Shown piece after piece: positions 1 to 11,700 of a DNA stretch of 64,000 nucleotides. The stretch's first letter is position 1. Every line of letters begins with the position of its first letter. Both the position numbers and the translations under genes were made by a program. Origin of the DNA: a bacterium (GTDB lineage Bacteria > Hinthialibacterota > Hinthialibacteria > H5-UNCL2). The stretch is from contig JABTUV010000013.1 of the NCBI GenBank assembly GCA_015075175.1, positions 1-64,000 on the forward strand. Reading direction: 5' to 3'. The notes beneath the pieces were generated by a model. The model did not search any database. It worked only from the letters and a program-made list of their open reading frames with translations, and was not told the DNA's origin.

Positions 1-2
1 GG

Positions 3-1829
<1,827 letters not shown>

Positions 1830-1839
1830 CCCCGTGCGG

Positions 1840-1888
1840 GTGGGACAGGCATTCCTGCCTGTCCGTCGGGCAGGAATGCCCGACCCAC
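1840..1888. repeat. REP-like inverted repeat downstream of hppA
   Basis: Two 20-bp arms, GTGGGACAGGCATTCCTGCC at 1840-1859 and its near reverse complement at 1869-1888, differ at two positions and enclose a 9-nt loop. It lies 10 bp after the hppA stop. It could fold into a hairpin in the hppA mRNA 3' end but has no T-run, so it is called a repeat and not a terminator. Confidence 0.7.
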
Positions 1889-1911
1889 CCCCCGCTCGGC
1901 GCGGCCACGTG

Positions 1912-2166
1912 TCAATAATGGTACCGCAATGGGGCGAGATAAAGAGAGTCGCCTTCCACCCGGTATACGATGCGATGCTCGTCCGTAAGGCGGCGGGACC
2001 AGTAACCGGCAAGCGCATGTCGCAGCGGTTCGGGCTTGCCCATGCCGGGGAAGGGATCGAGCATGATCTCGCGGATCAATTCGTTGGCCCGCTTCAACAT
2101 GCGCGCATCGGTCCTCTGCCAGTAGAGGTAATCCTCCCAGGCCTGGCTGGAGAAGATCAGCTTCAT
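1912..2166 (-). CDS. yoeB: Txe/YoeB family mRNA interferase toxin
   Basis: An 84-residue ribosome-dependent endoribonuclease of the RelE/ParE superfamily, the same length as E. coli YoeB. It keeps the landmarks of that family: the WEDYLYWQ N-terminus, the GKPEPLRH loop, the YWSRRLTDEHRIVY core and the C-terminal RYHY. Glu46, Arg65, His83 and Tyr84, the residues used by E. coli YoeB for mRNA cleavage, fall at identical positions. The start ATG overlaps the antitoxin stop by four bases (ATGA), so the two are translationally coupled. No damage is visible and it is probably an active toxin. Confidence 0.96.
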   Translation of the reverse strand: MKLIFSSQAWEDYLYWQRTDARMLKRANELIREIMLDPFPGMGKPEPLRHALAGYWSRRLTDEHRIVYRVEGDSLYLAPLRYHY

Positions 2167-2420
2167 TCGGGTTCGATGAGAGCATGTTCGACGCCGCGAC
2201 CTTCCTCGATCTCCTTGATGGAGTCGAGCAGCCGCCGCGCGTTCCTGGGGCTGCGCAGCAAATAAGCGGTTTCCGCGAGGGACTCGTAATCCTCCAGCGA
2301 CATGAGGACGGCCGAGTCGCCGCGCCGGCGCGTGATCACCACCGGCGTGTGGTCGTTGCAGACGCGCGTGATCATCTCGGCCAGCTTCGCGCGCACCTCG
2401 GTGTAGGTCTTCGCATCCAT
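2163..2420 (-). CDS. yefM: YefM/Phd family antitoxin
   Basis: An 85-residue antitoxin paired with the downstream YoeB toxin. The N-terminal half is the Phd/YefM DNA-binding fold (MDAKTYTEVRAKLAEMITRV, then PVVITRRRGDSAVLMSLEDY). The ETAYLLRSPRNARRLLDSI segment matches the toxin-proximal helix of E. coli YefM closely, and the acidic C-terminus should wrap the toxin. A longer frame runs upstream to 2534, but homology starts at the ATG at 2420 and the operator lies just in front of it, so 2420 is chosen. There is no clear Shine-Dalgarno sequence, so translation may be leaderless or weak. Confidence 0.94.
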   Translation of the reverse strand: MDAKTYTEVRAKLAEMITRVCNDHTPVVITRRRGDSAVLMSLEDYESLAETAYLLRSPRNARRLLDSIKEIEEGRGVEHALIEPE

Positions 2421-2424
2421 GATA

Positions 2425-2442
2425 TGTACAGAATATCGTACA
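2425..2442 (-). promoter_or_regulatory. Candidate YefM operator (two TGTACA-type cores)
   Basis: TGTACA at 2425-2430 and CGTACA at 2437-2442 lie directly upstream of the yefM ATG with centres 12 bp apart. The E. coli YefM operator is known to use TGTACA cores with the same centre-to-centre spacing, so this is a good candidate for autoregulation by YefM and YefM-YoeB. The site is seen; its function is inferred. Confidence 0.65.
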
Positions 2443-2576
2443 GGTCGGCTCGTATCAAAGAGCTCGTCCAACGCGTCAGAACAGGGTCGATGTGGTGGTG
2501 GAACCCACCCTACGCCGCTACCTTTGGCGGACATTTTCCGCTATAGTCGCGCTTTGATTTCCGACAGGAGAACGCG

Positions 2577-4352
2577 ATGAAAGCCGCATCCCAGACCCTG
2601 TCGCCGGGACGATTGGCGGCGCCGTTCCGGTTGAAATTGGCGCGTGCGCGCGCCCAGCGCCTGGCCGCCCGCCTGTGGGAGCGCGATCCCGCCCTTTGGA
2701 AGAGCGATCCCGCGCACCAGGCCGTGATCGCCAACCGCCTGGGCTGGCTGGATGCGCCCGTCGCCATGCTGGAGAATCTGGACGAGATCAAGCGGTTCGT
2801 GCGCGGCGTCCGCCACGATCTCATGAACACCGTGGTCCTTCTGGGCATGGGCGGCTCCAGCCTGGCGCCCGAGGTGTTCTCGCAGTTCTTTCATCCCAAC
2901 CTGTTCGGCCAACTGGAGGAGGATGCCCTCGAACTCCACGTGCTGGATTCGACCGATCCCGAGTCGATTCTCAAGCTGCGGCGGGTGCTGTCGCTGCCGC
3001 GCGTGCTCTTTCTCGTGTCTTCCAAGTCGGGAGGGACCATCGAGACGCGGACCCAGTGCGACTACTTCTGGCAGGAGTGCGAGGCGGCGCTGGGCGAGGA
3101 AGCGGGGCGGCACTTCGCCGCCATCACCGACGCGGGCAGCGAGTTGGAGAAGCTGGCGCGGGAGCGGAGCTTCCGGCACGTGTTTCTCAATCCGCCCGAC
3201 ATCGGCGGGCGCTACTCCGCGCTCTCCCTGTTCGGACTGGTGCCCGCCGCGCTCCTGGGCATCCCCCTGTCTCCCCTGCTGGAGGACGCCGACGCCATGC
3301 TCAAAGCCTGCCGCCACACCGACCTCGCCAAGAATCCCGCCCTGGCCATGGCGGTACTCCTGGCCGTCGCGGCCAAACACGACATGGACAAACTGACCTT
3401 TCTCCCTTCGCCCGCCCTGGCGCCCTTCGTGCCCTGGATCGAGCAGTTGATCGCCGAATCCACCGGCAAGGAGGGCATGGGAATCATTCCGGTCGAGGGC
3501 GAAGCGGTGGGAACGATGCCGGAGTACGGCCCGGATCGCGTCTTTGTGCGCATGGCCCTGGCAAGCGACGACGCCGATGACGGCGCGGGCCTCTTCGAGC
3601 AGGCCCGCCTACGCCATGAACCCTGTATCGAGATCACGCTGCCCACGCGCATCGACCTGGGCGGCGAGTTCGTCCGTTGGGAGATGTGCACCGCCTGGCT
3701 CGGCGCTCTCTTGTCGGTCAATCCCTTCGACGAACCCAACGTGAAGGAGAGCAAGGATGCGACCGCGCGCATTCTGGCTTCGTTCCAGCATTACGTGGGC
3801 GAGGCGGAGGACGACCGGCGCGCGCAGGGGGAGGGTTTCCGCCTGTACGCAGGCGAGCAGACGTGGGCGGCGCTGGAGGAGGAGAATCGCCTGCGCGAGG
3901 AGACCAGCCGCGACGCGGTGCACGTGCTGGCGGGGTTTCTGGCGCTCGTGCGCAGCCGCGACTACCTGGCCTTGCTGGCGTACCTGGATCGCAATCAGCA
4001 GGTTGAAGCGCGGTTGGCGACGTTGCGGGCGCTCCTGCGCAGGCGCCTGGGCATTCCCATCCTGCGCGGTTACGGCCCTCGGTTTCTGCACAGCATCGGC
4101 CAGCTATACAAAGGCGGGCCGAACAGCGGGCTGTTCATCCAGATCACGCGCGACGACGCGCCCGACCTGGGCATTCCGGGACGCGCCTACACCTTCGGCC
4201 AGTTGAAGGCGGCGCAGGCGCTGGGCGACCTGGAGGCGCTTTCGGCCCGCGGCCGCCGCGCCCTCCGCCTGCATCTGGAACACGAACCCATGACCACGCT
4301 CGACCGCCTGCCGGTATTCTTTGAAGAGGCGCTCGAGCTGTTGGGTCTGTGA
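2577..4352 (+). CDS. pgi: Glucose-6-phosphate isomerase, Tal-Pgi type
   Basis: Interconverts glucose-6-phosphate and fructose-6-phosphate. At 591 residues it is longer than classical bacterial Pgi (about 450-550). It resembles the isomerase half of bifunctional transaldolase/Pgi proteins, without a transaldolase domain in front. The SIS sugar-phosphate motifs are visible: VVLLGMGGSSLAPEVF near residue 82, FLVSSKSGGTIETRTQ near 145, and DIGGRYSALSLFGLVP near 206. The STGKEGMGIIPVEGE and FLHSIGQLYKGGPNSG motifs lie further on. The start ATG has an AGGAG box about 6 nt upstream. It lies immediately after the divergent toxin-antitoxin pair and appears intact. Confidence 0.93.
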   Translation: MKAASQTLSPGRLAAPFRLKLARARAQRLAARLWERDPALWKSDPAHQAVIANRLGWLDAPVAMLENLDEIKRFVRGVRHDLMNTVVLLGMGGSSLAPEVFSQFFHPNLFGQLEEDALELHVLDSTDPESILKLRRVLSLPRVLFLVSSKSGGTIETRTQCDYFWQECEAALGEEAGRHFAAITDAGSELEKLARERSFRHVFLNPPDIGGRYSALSLFGLVPAALLGIPLSPLLEDADAMLKACRHTDLAKNPALAMAVLLAVAAKHDMDKLTFLPSPALAPFVPWIEQLIAESTGKEGMGIIPVEGEAVGTMPEYGPDRVFVRMALASDDADDGAGLFEQARLRHEPCIEITLPTRIDLGGEFVRWEMCTAWLGALLSVNPFDEPNVKESKDATARILASFQHYVGEAEDDRRAQGEGFRLYAGEQTWAALEEENRLREETSRDAVHVLAGFLALVRSRDYLALLAYLDRNQQVEARLATLRALLRRRLGIPILRGYGPRFLHSIGQLYKGGPNSGLFIQITRDDAPDLGIPGRAYTFGQLKAAQALGDLEALSARGRRALRLHLEHEPMTTLDRLPVFFEEALELLGL

Positions 4353-4377
4353 AGTTTCACTTCGGAGGACCACGATC

Positions 4378-5007
4378 ATGCAACTGACCGACCCCGCTGT
4401 CGCCGATTATCTGGAAGAACGGCTTGACCCGCACGACGAGATTCTGGACGAAATGGAAGCCTACGCGCGGGAGACGAAGTTCCCCATCGTGGGCCGCCAG
4501 ATGGGGCGGCTGATGGCGCTGTTGGCCCAGGCCGCCAAGGTCCGGACGGTTTTCGAGATGGGCAGCGGCTACGGCTACTCGGCGCTCTGGTTTGCGCGCG
4601 CCCTGCCGGAAAAGGGCAAAATCATCTGCAGCGAGGGCGACCCGGACAACGTCGAGCGCGCCCGCCAGTACCTGGACCGCGCGGACGTCATCCACAAGGC
4701 GCAATTGCGCGTCGGGGACGCCATCGAAATCCTGGCCGGCAGTTCCGGACCGTTTGATCTCATCTTCATCGACATCGGCAAAAAGGACTATCCGCGCGCG
4801 CGCTCAGGCTGGCGCTTTCAAGACGAGGCCAGCTCGTTGATTTTTAGCCGACAACGTCATCCTGGACGGCCGCATCCTGGACCCGCAGAACCCAAGCCCG
4901 ACGCCAGAGGCATCCGGGGTTCACGCGCATGATCCTCACGGATGAGCGGCTGGGTCGACCATCATCCGCTGCGCGACGGGCTGTCGGTAAGCCTGCGGGT
5001 CGTGTAA
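4378..5007 (+). pseudogene. SAM-dependent O-methyltransferase (CCoAOMT-like), frameshifted
   Basis: The first ~140 residues are a good class I methyltransferase of the caffeoyl-CoA/catechol O-methyltransferase type. They include the SAM-binding VFEMGSGYGYSALWFARALP motif, the acidic ICSEGDPDN strand and FDLIFIDIGKKDYP. After about 4795 the reading frame drifts. The expected NVILDGRILDPQNPSPD and MILTDERL segments appear in other frames up to a TAA at 5005-5007, so at least two indels are needed. The start ATG at 4378 follows a GGAGG box and sits 25 bp after pgi. It is either a recent pseudogene or carries sequence errors. Confidence 0.85.
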
Positions 5008-5125
5008 CCCGCGACGGGACGGTCGCCGATTTCCGTCGCCAGGCCCGCGAGGGGCGGGTTCTCTCTGCGGAAATCGGCGCCTGCTCCTAACAAGGCACAC
5101 GCCCGCAATGCCCCGGAAAGAAGAA

Positions 5126-6250
5126 CCGAGTCCTCAGTGGGTCGCGATGCAGCGCGCAAGCCGTGTCCTCAATTAGGCCCGTCGCAGCTCTCGTGAGAGG
5201 TCGCCTCGGGGCCGTATCGAGTACGGCGGCAGCGTCGCCCGCCCCCATCAGGCCGTCCTCTCGATACGCGGCCCGAAGATGCATTTCGGACTTCAAGCGA
5301 GTTATCCGTCGGGCCGCTACTCGAGGACTCGGTTTTCTTTTTCGATCATTCCAATGCACTCCACGGTCATAGTTCCTTCCGAGCCAGACACGCAAATCTG
5401 GCCGAATCCTCAATGGGTCCTTGATGCAGCAGGCGCAAGCCGTGTCCTCGAGTAGGCCGTCGCGGTCTCTCGTGAGGCGGGGGTCGCCTCGAGGCCGTAT
5501 CGAAGGCACGGCGGCTTGGCGTCGACCCGCCCCCATCCAGGCCGTCCTCTCCATACGCGGCCCGAAGATGCATCTCGGACTTCAAGCGAGCTATCCGTCG
5601 GGCCGCTACTCGAGGACTCGGTTTTTCTTTTCGAAATACATTCCACAACGCACTCCACGGTCGTAAAGTTCCTTCCGAGCCGAACACGCAAATGCAAGCC
5701 GAATCCTCCAGTAGGTCCTTGATGCAGCACGCGCAAGCCGTGTCCTCGAGTAGGCCCCGTCGCAGTTCTCTCGTGAGAGGCGAGAGGTCGGCTCGGGGCC
5801 GTATCGAGCACGACGGCTTGGCGTCGCCGCCCCATCAGGCCGTCCTCTCGTTACGCGGCCCGAAGTGCATCTCGGACTTCAAACAGGAAACATCCGTCGG
5901 GCGCTACTCGAGGACTCGGTTTTCTTTTCGAAATACGTTTCACAGCACTCCACGGTCGCAAAGTTCGCTGAGCCGAACGTCAGATCAGGAGATCCTCCAG
6001 TAGGTCCTTGATGCAGCAGGCGCAAGCCGTGTCCTCGAGTAGGCCCCGTCGCAGTTCTCTCGTGAGAGGCGAGAGGTCGCCTCGGGGCCGTATCGAGAGG
6101 CCACGGCGGTTTGGCGTCGCCCCGCCCCCATCCAGGCCGTCCTCTCGATACGCGGCCCGAAGATGCATCTCGCGCTTCAAGCAAGCTATCCGGCGGGCCG
6201 CTACTCGAGGACTCGGCCTTTCCTTTTCTCGTAACATTCCACGACGCCCC
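5126..6250. repeat. Four tandem copies of a ~290-bp element with nested inverted repeats
   Basis: Four imperfect direct units begin near 5126, 5402, 5699 and 5987. The anchor TCCTCGAGTAGG recurs at 5445, 5743 and 6032, with a variant at 5166. Its inverse partner CTACTCGAGGACTCGG occurs at 5317, 5606, 5904 and 6201. Each unit also has an inner pair, GGGGCCGTATCGAG and CCTCTCGATACGCGGCCC, so the order is A-B-B'-A' and the unit could fold into a long nested hairpin. All frames are broken between copies, so it is not coding. Related pieces lie near 30.4 and 40.5 kb. No gene is seen between 5008 and 6488, and nothing is recognisable in 6251-6488. Confidence 0.88.
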
Positions 6251-6488
6251 GTTTTCAAACATTCGCTCATCTCCGCAGCACCCTCGCTGCAAGCCGCGAA
6301 GAACCCCCCCCGCAAACGGGCGACTCTTCCATCACGAGACCGGCCATCGAGGGCAAAATCATCAGCCTTCTGCGACGATTTTCCGCGTCAATCCCCCGCA
6401 AACATGATAGACTACTCAATAATGTCGCCGCCGCCTGCGCGCGTGCGGCCGGACCGCTTGGTCTTAACTATTGCAGAGAGGCTGCTTC

Positions 6489-8615
6489 ATGGATTGGCAT
6501 GTGAGTCGCATTCGCTTTTTCGGCGTGTGGCTCGTCGTCGTGCTGTGCACGTCAACCGCGCCCGCCAAGCTGCGTGAAGTCCACGCCGCCGACGGCTCGG
6601 TCGGCTACCTCGAGGAGGAAGACCCGTACCGCCCCAATTGCATCTCGCCGCAGGACCTGGCCAAGCTGGAGGCCGACTGGGCCGAGTACGAGAAGGCGCT
6701 GGCCAAGGGGGTCTATACGCCCGTCTCGGCCTACACCTCCGGCTTTCCCGGCATGTACAAGTTCTGGCCGCAGGCGGGCCGCCTCTGGCAGGAACTGTCG
6801 CTGGGCAACTACACCGATCTGGACCCCGCCGAAGGCTCGCGCCGCGACTGGAACTGCGGCACGCGCAACTATGACGGCCACCGGGGCTACGACGTCAGCA
6901 TCCCTACCTTTGAGGAACAGGCCGTCGGCGTCCCCATCTTCGCCATTCTGGACGGGCGCGTCACCAGCCGCTCCGACGGCAATCCCGACATGAACACCAC
7001 CTGGGAGGGACAGCCCGGCAACGGCTGCTACATCGACCACGGCAACAACTATCGCATTCTCTACTGGCACATGAAGAACGGCAGCCCGACCCAGTACGTC
7101 TACGTCGGGATGAACGTGCGCGCCGGACAGCAGATCGGCCTGACGGCGTCTTCCGGCAACAGCACCTGGCCGCATCTGCATTTCGAGTCCCAGCATCGCC
7201 GCACCACCAGTTACCAGTGGTTCGAGCCGGCCACAGGTCCCTGCAACGTCGGCGACAGCTCGTGGGAAAACCAGATGTCCCACAGCTGGCCGGAAACCGT
7301 CCTGCGCTACTTCAAAGTCGCCGCCGTGGACCTGAGCGATACCGCCAGTTACAACGTGGGCGCGCCCTTTTACATTCCCAAGACGGGCACGTTTGAGCGC
7401 GGGGTGCGCACCGTCCACTTCTGGTTCAACATCACCATCGTGGGCAGCGGTTACACCCGCCGCTATCGGCTCCTGGACCCGGACGGCGTGCAGGTAACGC
7501 AGAGCAGTTCCTCCACCCAGAGCAGCGGAACCTGGCGCTCCAGTTTCTCCAACGTCAATTTCAACAAGACCGGCGTCTGGCGCCTGCAATACCTGCTCAA
7601 CAACGCGGTGCGGGCGGAGCATCCCATCCGCATCGTCGAGCCGGGCGCGCCGGCCCCCAACCAGCCTCCCTATCCCGCGGGCGAGCTCGAGTTCGACCCG
7701 CCCGCACCCCTGCCGACCGATGTGGTCTTTTGCCGTATCACGAAGTCCAGCTACCGCGCCATCAAGGACCCCGACAGCGACACGGTGGGTTACGTGTACC
7801 GCTGGAAGGTGAACGGGAGCGTGATCCGCGAGGGGACGTGGGCCGCGCAGGGCGACGCCATTCCCTGGGGCATGTTCAACTACGGCGACGTCTTGTCGTG
7901 CGAAGTCACGCCCTGGGACGGCCAGGCGTATGGTCCCACGTCGTATATTTCCACCGCGATCGACCCGGGTCCCAAGCCCGCCACGCTGACCATCGGGGCG
8001 GCCACCGCCATGCGCGGCCAGTTCTTCACGCTGCCCGCCGACCTGACCGGCGAGCGCAGCGAGACGTCGTTCGGCACGTTCGGGGTTCACCTGGTATTCG
8101 ACGCCTCGCGGCTTTCCTACCAGCGCGCCCTCACGGGCGATCTGACGAACAACTGGCTGGTGATCGGCCAGGAGAACACGCCCGGACGCGTGGAAGTGGT
8201 CGGCAGCAACATCACCGGCGGAGCACCGGTGAGCGCGACTGGCAACCTGGTCAACTTCGAGTTCACGGTGCAAGCGAACGCCCCTCTGGGCGAGACCTAC
8301 CTCGTGCCGCAGAACCTCTCGGGGGGCCTGGCCTCCTTCCGCATCGAGAGCGGTACGGTGTCGGTCGTCCCCGGCGTGGTTACACCCACGCCGACGCCCA
8401 CGGTGACGCCGACGCCCACGCGCACGCCCATACCCGTCGCCGATTTCGACCTGAACGGCGACGGCATCGTGGATCAGGCCGATCTCCTGCTCCTCATCGA
8501 GGCCTACGGCGAGAGCGGCTCGCTCCGGGCCGACTTCGACGGCAACCAGTGCGTGGACGGTCACGATGTGCTGCTGTTCTCCGAGCACTGGCAAGAGGCG
8601 GTGGCGCCGCAGTAA
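6489..8615 (+). CDS. Secreted M23 peptidase with cohesin-like and dockerin domains
   Basis: A predicted 708-residue secreted protein. The ATG at 6489 is chosen because a GAGAGG box lies just upstream and the signal peptide (FFGVWLVVVLCTSTAPA) follows. A TTG six codons earlier is the alternative. Residues ~130-240 form an M23 LytM-like metallopeptidase with GHRGYDV, GNGCYIDHGNNYRILYWHM and the zinc-ligand motif HLHFE. An Ig-like middle follows. Residues ~500-630 look like a cohesin fold (TLTIGAATAMRGQFFTLP onward). A Thr-Pro linker then leads to a C-terminal type I dockerin with two Ca-binding loops, DLNGDGIVDQADLLLL and ADFDGNQCVDGHDVLL. It likely cuts peptidoglycan or protein as part of a surface assembly. 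Confidence 0.9.
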   Translation: MDWHVSRIRFFGVWLVVVLCTSTAPAKLREVHAADGSVGYLEEEDPYRPNCISPQDLAKLEADWAEYEKALAKGVYTPVSAYTSGFPGMYKFWPQAGRLWQELSLGNYTDLDPAEGSRRDWNCGTRNYDGHRGYDVSIPTFEEQAVGVPIFAILDGRVTSRSDGNPDMNTTWEGQPGNGCYIDHGNNYRILYWHMKNGSPTQYVYVGMNVRAGQQIGLTASSGNSTWPHLHFESQHRRTTSYQWFEPATGPCNVGDSSWENQMSHSWPETVLRYFKVAAVDLSDTASYNVGAPFYIPKTGTFERGVRTVHFWFNITIVGSGYTRRYRLLDPDGVQVTQSSSSTQSSGTWRSSFSNVNFNKTGVWRLQYLLNNAVRAEHPIRIVEPGAPAPNQPPYPAGELEFDPPAPLPTDVVFCRITKSSYRAIKDPDSDTVGYVYRWKVNGSVIREGTWAAQGDAIPWGMFNYGDVLSCEVTPWDGQAYGPTSYISTAIDPGPKPATLTIGAATAMRGQFFTLPADLTGERSETSFGTFGVHLVFDASRLSYQRALTGDLTNNWLVIGQENTPGRVEVVGSNITGGAPVSATGNLVNFEFTVQANAPLGETYLVPQNLSGGLASFRIESGTVSVVPGVVTPTPTPTVTPTPTRTPIPVADFDLNGDGIVDQADLLLLIEAYGESGSLRADFDGNQCVDGHDVLLFSEHWQEAVAPQ

Positions 8616-8635
8616 CTCGACCTGCGCCGGGTTTC

Positions 8636-8682
8636 GTAGCGCCGGCGTCCCGCCGGCTTGCGTGTGGGCATCCTGCCCACAC
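8636..8682. repeat. GTAG-headed REP hairpins after the M23 gene
   Basis: A GTAG tetranucleotide at 8636 is followed by the palindrome GCCGGCGTCCCGCCGGC (8641-8657), then by a second hairpin whose stem starts GTGTGGGCA (8662-8682). A GTAG or GGAG head plus a short stem is the standard form of REP sequences mobilised by RAYT proteins. It fills the gap between convergent genes. Confidence 0.7.
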
Positions 8683-8701
8683 GCTTCGGTCGGTCGCCGC
8701 C

Positions 8702-11700
8702 CTACTCCCGGAACGACACCCTCAGCGTCTTGATTTCAAACGGGCGCAACTCGACCCGCAAAGGTCGCCCTCGACGTCCACTCCGCGTCTCGCCCACAAG
8801 CGGTCCCACTCCAGAAGGTCCGTCTCGCGCGCGGCCAGGAGCGGCCGGTCGAAGCGATACTCCGCCGCGCTCTCGCGGCCGAAGACTTCGTAGAGGCGCA
8901 GGATGGTCTCGGGATCGTCCTCGCCGCGCTTCACCGTCTCCAGCATGACGCCTCCTGGCGCCCCGGCAATGAAACTGTGTCGCCTCCCCAGAGGCCCCGG
9001 CTGCACTCCCGCCCGACGCCAGCGCAACGGCTCGTTGTACTCGTAGGCGCGCTGCATGGTCTCCGCCTCCCGCCAGTCGCCCGCGTGTGGATACAACGCG
9101 AACCGGAAGCGATGTCGCCCCCGGTCCTGCCGCGGGTCGGGATAGGTGGACGACTTCAGGAGCGTCAGCCGAAACGTGTTGAACCGGCAATCGCAGCCGT
9201 ACTTGTTTTGCGTGAAGAAACTGACGCCGTAATCCGATTGCGATAGGTCCGCCCAGCGCTGCATGGGAACCTCGAACTGCGCCTTCTCCTCGGCGGTTTC
9301 CGGCTTGTTGGGACGGAGGGTATACCCAAAGGGCATTTCGCAGGTGTAGGTCGCCGCATCCACGGCCAGCGGGAAGGCGCACTTGAGAAGCAGATGCTCT
9401 TCCTGCCAGTCGATCTCCATACCCACGTCCAGGCGCGGCAGATCGTGATAGAGAATGTAATCGGTCGCAAACGTGGAGGTCGGCGCGGTGTCGCCGGCAC
9501 GGTTGAAGCCGCGATGCACGCGCACGACGGTTCGCACCGGCCCTGATTCAAGCGGCTCGATCCGGGTCGCGGAATCGACGGTCCAACTGTCGCCCAGGGT
9601 AGCGATGTTCCAGGCGTCCCAGCGGTAGTGCTGCTCGTGCCAGAGTTGCAGGACGCCGCCGGGCGCGGAGAGCACGTCGCGCTTGTGCTTGACGTCATGG
9701 AGCCGCGCGATGCGGCCCGTCTTCCCGTCCACCTCCAATTGGAAATGCCGGCCGTTCGCGCTCGCAAGATCCTCCGCCCACGCGGCAGGCGCGAGATGAT
9801 AGACGGCGAAACCCATCGAGGGCAGGTCGCGGCAGAGAATGAGGGCGGTCCCGTCGTGTGTGGGTTGCACGGGGGCGGGCGCGCCGTCCGGGCCGGTCGC
9901 CGAGAAGCCGGCGCGCAGCGGCGGGGGCAACTCGGACAGCGGCAGCTCGAGCAGGTCGGTGCGCGGCCAGGGCAGGGCGTTGAAGACCACGATGGGCGAG
10001 CCGTCTCCCCGTGTCGGCCTGGCGCGCAGCGCGACCAGCGCCGCCTCCACGCGCCCCGCGCGCGAAGATCTCCTCAAACTGCCGGTAGGAATCGGCGTAC
10101 ACGCGCGGGAACGACGAACCGGGCAGAATGTCGTGGCCCTGGTTGAAGAGCAATAATTTCCACGCCGCCGCCAAGTCTTCAACCGGATACTTTTCAGCGC
10201 AATGGCGCGCCAGCCAGCTCCATTTCTCGGCGGAGAGGAGCAGCATCTCCGCGCGCCGGTTGTTGTCCTTGGTGCGAGCCTGCGAGGTGAACGTGCCCTG
10301 GTGCGCCTGCTGATAGAGATCGCCCGCGATCACGGGCAACGCGCGCCCCTTCTGCGCGTGGAAGAAGACCTCGCTCGTGACCAGCCGGACGTTGGGCGCG
10401 GTCGCCATCCTGTCAATCTCATGCGCGGCCTCGATCTGTTCGCGCGTGGGCCCGCCGCCGCTGTCGCCCACCCCATAGAGCACCATCACGTCGGTCTTCA
10501 ACCTCTCCCCGGGGGACCGGTCGCCCGCCGGGAACGTCTTCAACCTCTCCCCGGGGGAGAGGTCGCCCGCAGGGGACGTCTTCAACCTCTCCCCGGGGGA
10601 GAGGTCGCCCGCAGGGCGGGTGAGGGGGTGCGCGCGCTCCCGCATCCCCCGCGCATCCTGACAAAGCGTCTCCGGCAGAATCTCCCGGTCGTACCACCCC
10701 CAGCGGCTGGTGAAATAGGTCACGCGGCTGCCATCCAGCCCCTGCCACTCAAACAGCATGTGCGGCAGGGGCGTGGTATCGTTGGTCGCGTTGCACTTCA
10801 TCCCGACGAAATACTGGATCCCGCACTTGCGCAATACCTGCGGCAGGAAGCCGGGATAACCGAAGACGTCCACCATCCAGCCGACCTTCACGTCCACGCC
10901 CAGCTTCTCCTTGAAATAGCGCTTGCCGTAAAGGAACTGGCGCACGGTGGATTCGCCCGCGGGCAGGACCAGATCGTTTTCGACCCAGGTTCCGCCGACC
11001 ACCTCCCAGCGGCCCTCGGCGGCGCGCTTCTTGATGGCGTCAAAGACTTCCGGGTAGCGCTCCTCCATCCACTCGTAGGTCTGCGCCTGGTTCTGGCTGA
11101 AGGTGAAGTCGGGATACTCGTCCATGAAGCCGAGCGCCTGGCTGAAGGTGCGGCGGCAGAACTCGATGGCCTCGGCCCAGGTCCAGCGCCAGGCGACGTC
11201 GATGTGGGCGTTGCCGACAAGATGGACGGTGAAGTCCTTGGCGATGCTCCGGGCGTCGGCGAGATCGCGCTGGGCGGCGGCCAGCGCCTGCTTGAAGGAG
11301 GCTGCCTCCGCGCGCGCCAGCGCCTCGCAGAGGGCGCCCAGCCTAGCCGAGCTCTCCGCCTCACGCCCCAAAAGGTAGGCGGCGGCGAGATGCAGGCGGG
11401 CGACTTCGGCCAGACCGGGGATGTCGGCCATGAGCCTCACCCGCAGCCCGGAGGCGCCTGAAGAACCGGGACGCAGGCGGAAGCGCAGCGCCAACCGGTC
11501 GCCGGCGCGATACGGCGCCAGTCGAACCGCGCTGGTCGCCGCCAGGATGCGCCCGTTGACCTCGATTTCGGGCAAGAGCGCCCCCTGCGCGCCTTCCCAC
11601 GACACGCTCAGCCGATGCCCGGCCAACTCCACCGGCACGATGACGGTCTGCCAGACTTCAACATCGTCGCCGAACTTCCGGCTGCGCCAGTCGGCGATCA

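Noticed and set aside
2523-2547. Promoter for pgi with TATAGT at 2542
   Set aside because: The only -35-like hexamer (TTGGCG) is 12 bp away, too close for a sigma-70 promoter.
5126-6250. Tandem repeats as a CRISPR array
   Set aside because: The period is about 290 bp, copies are imperfect over their whole length, there are no unique spacers and no cas genes.
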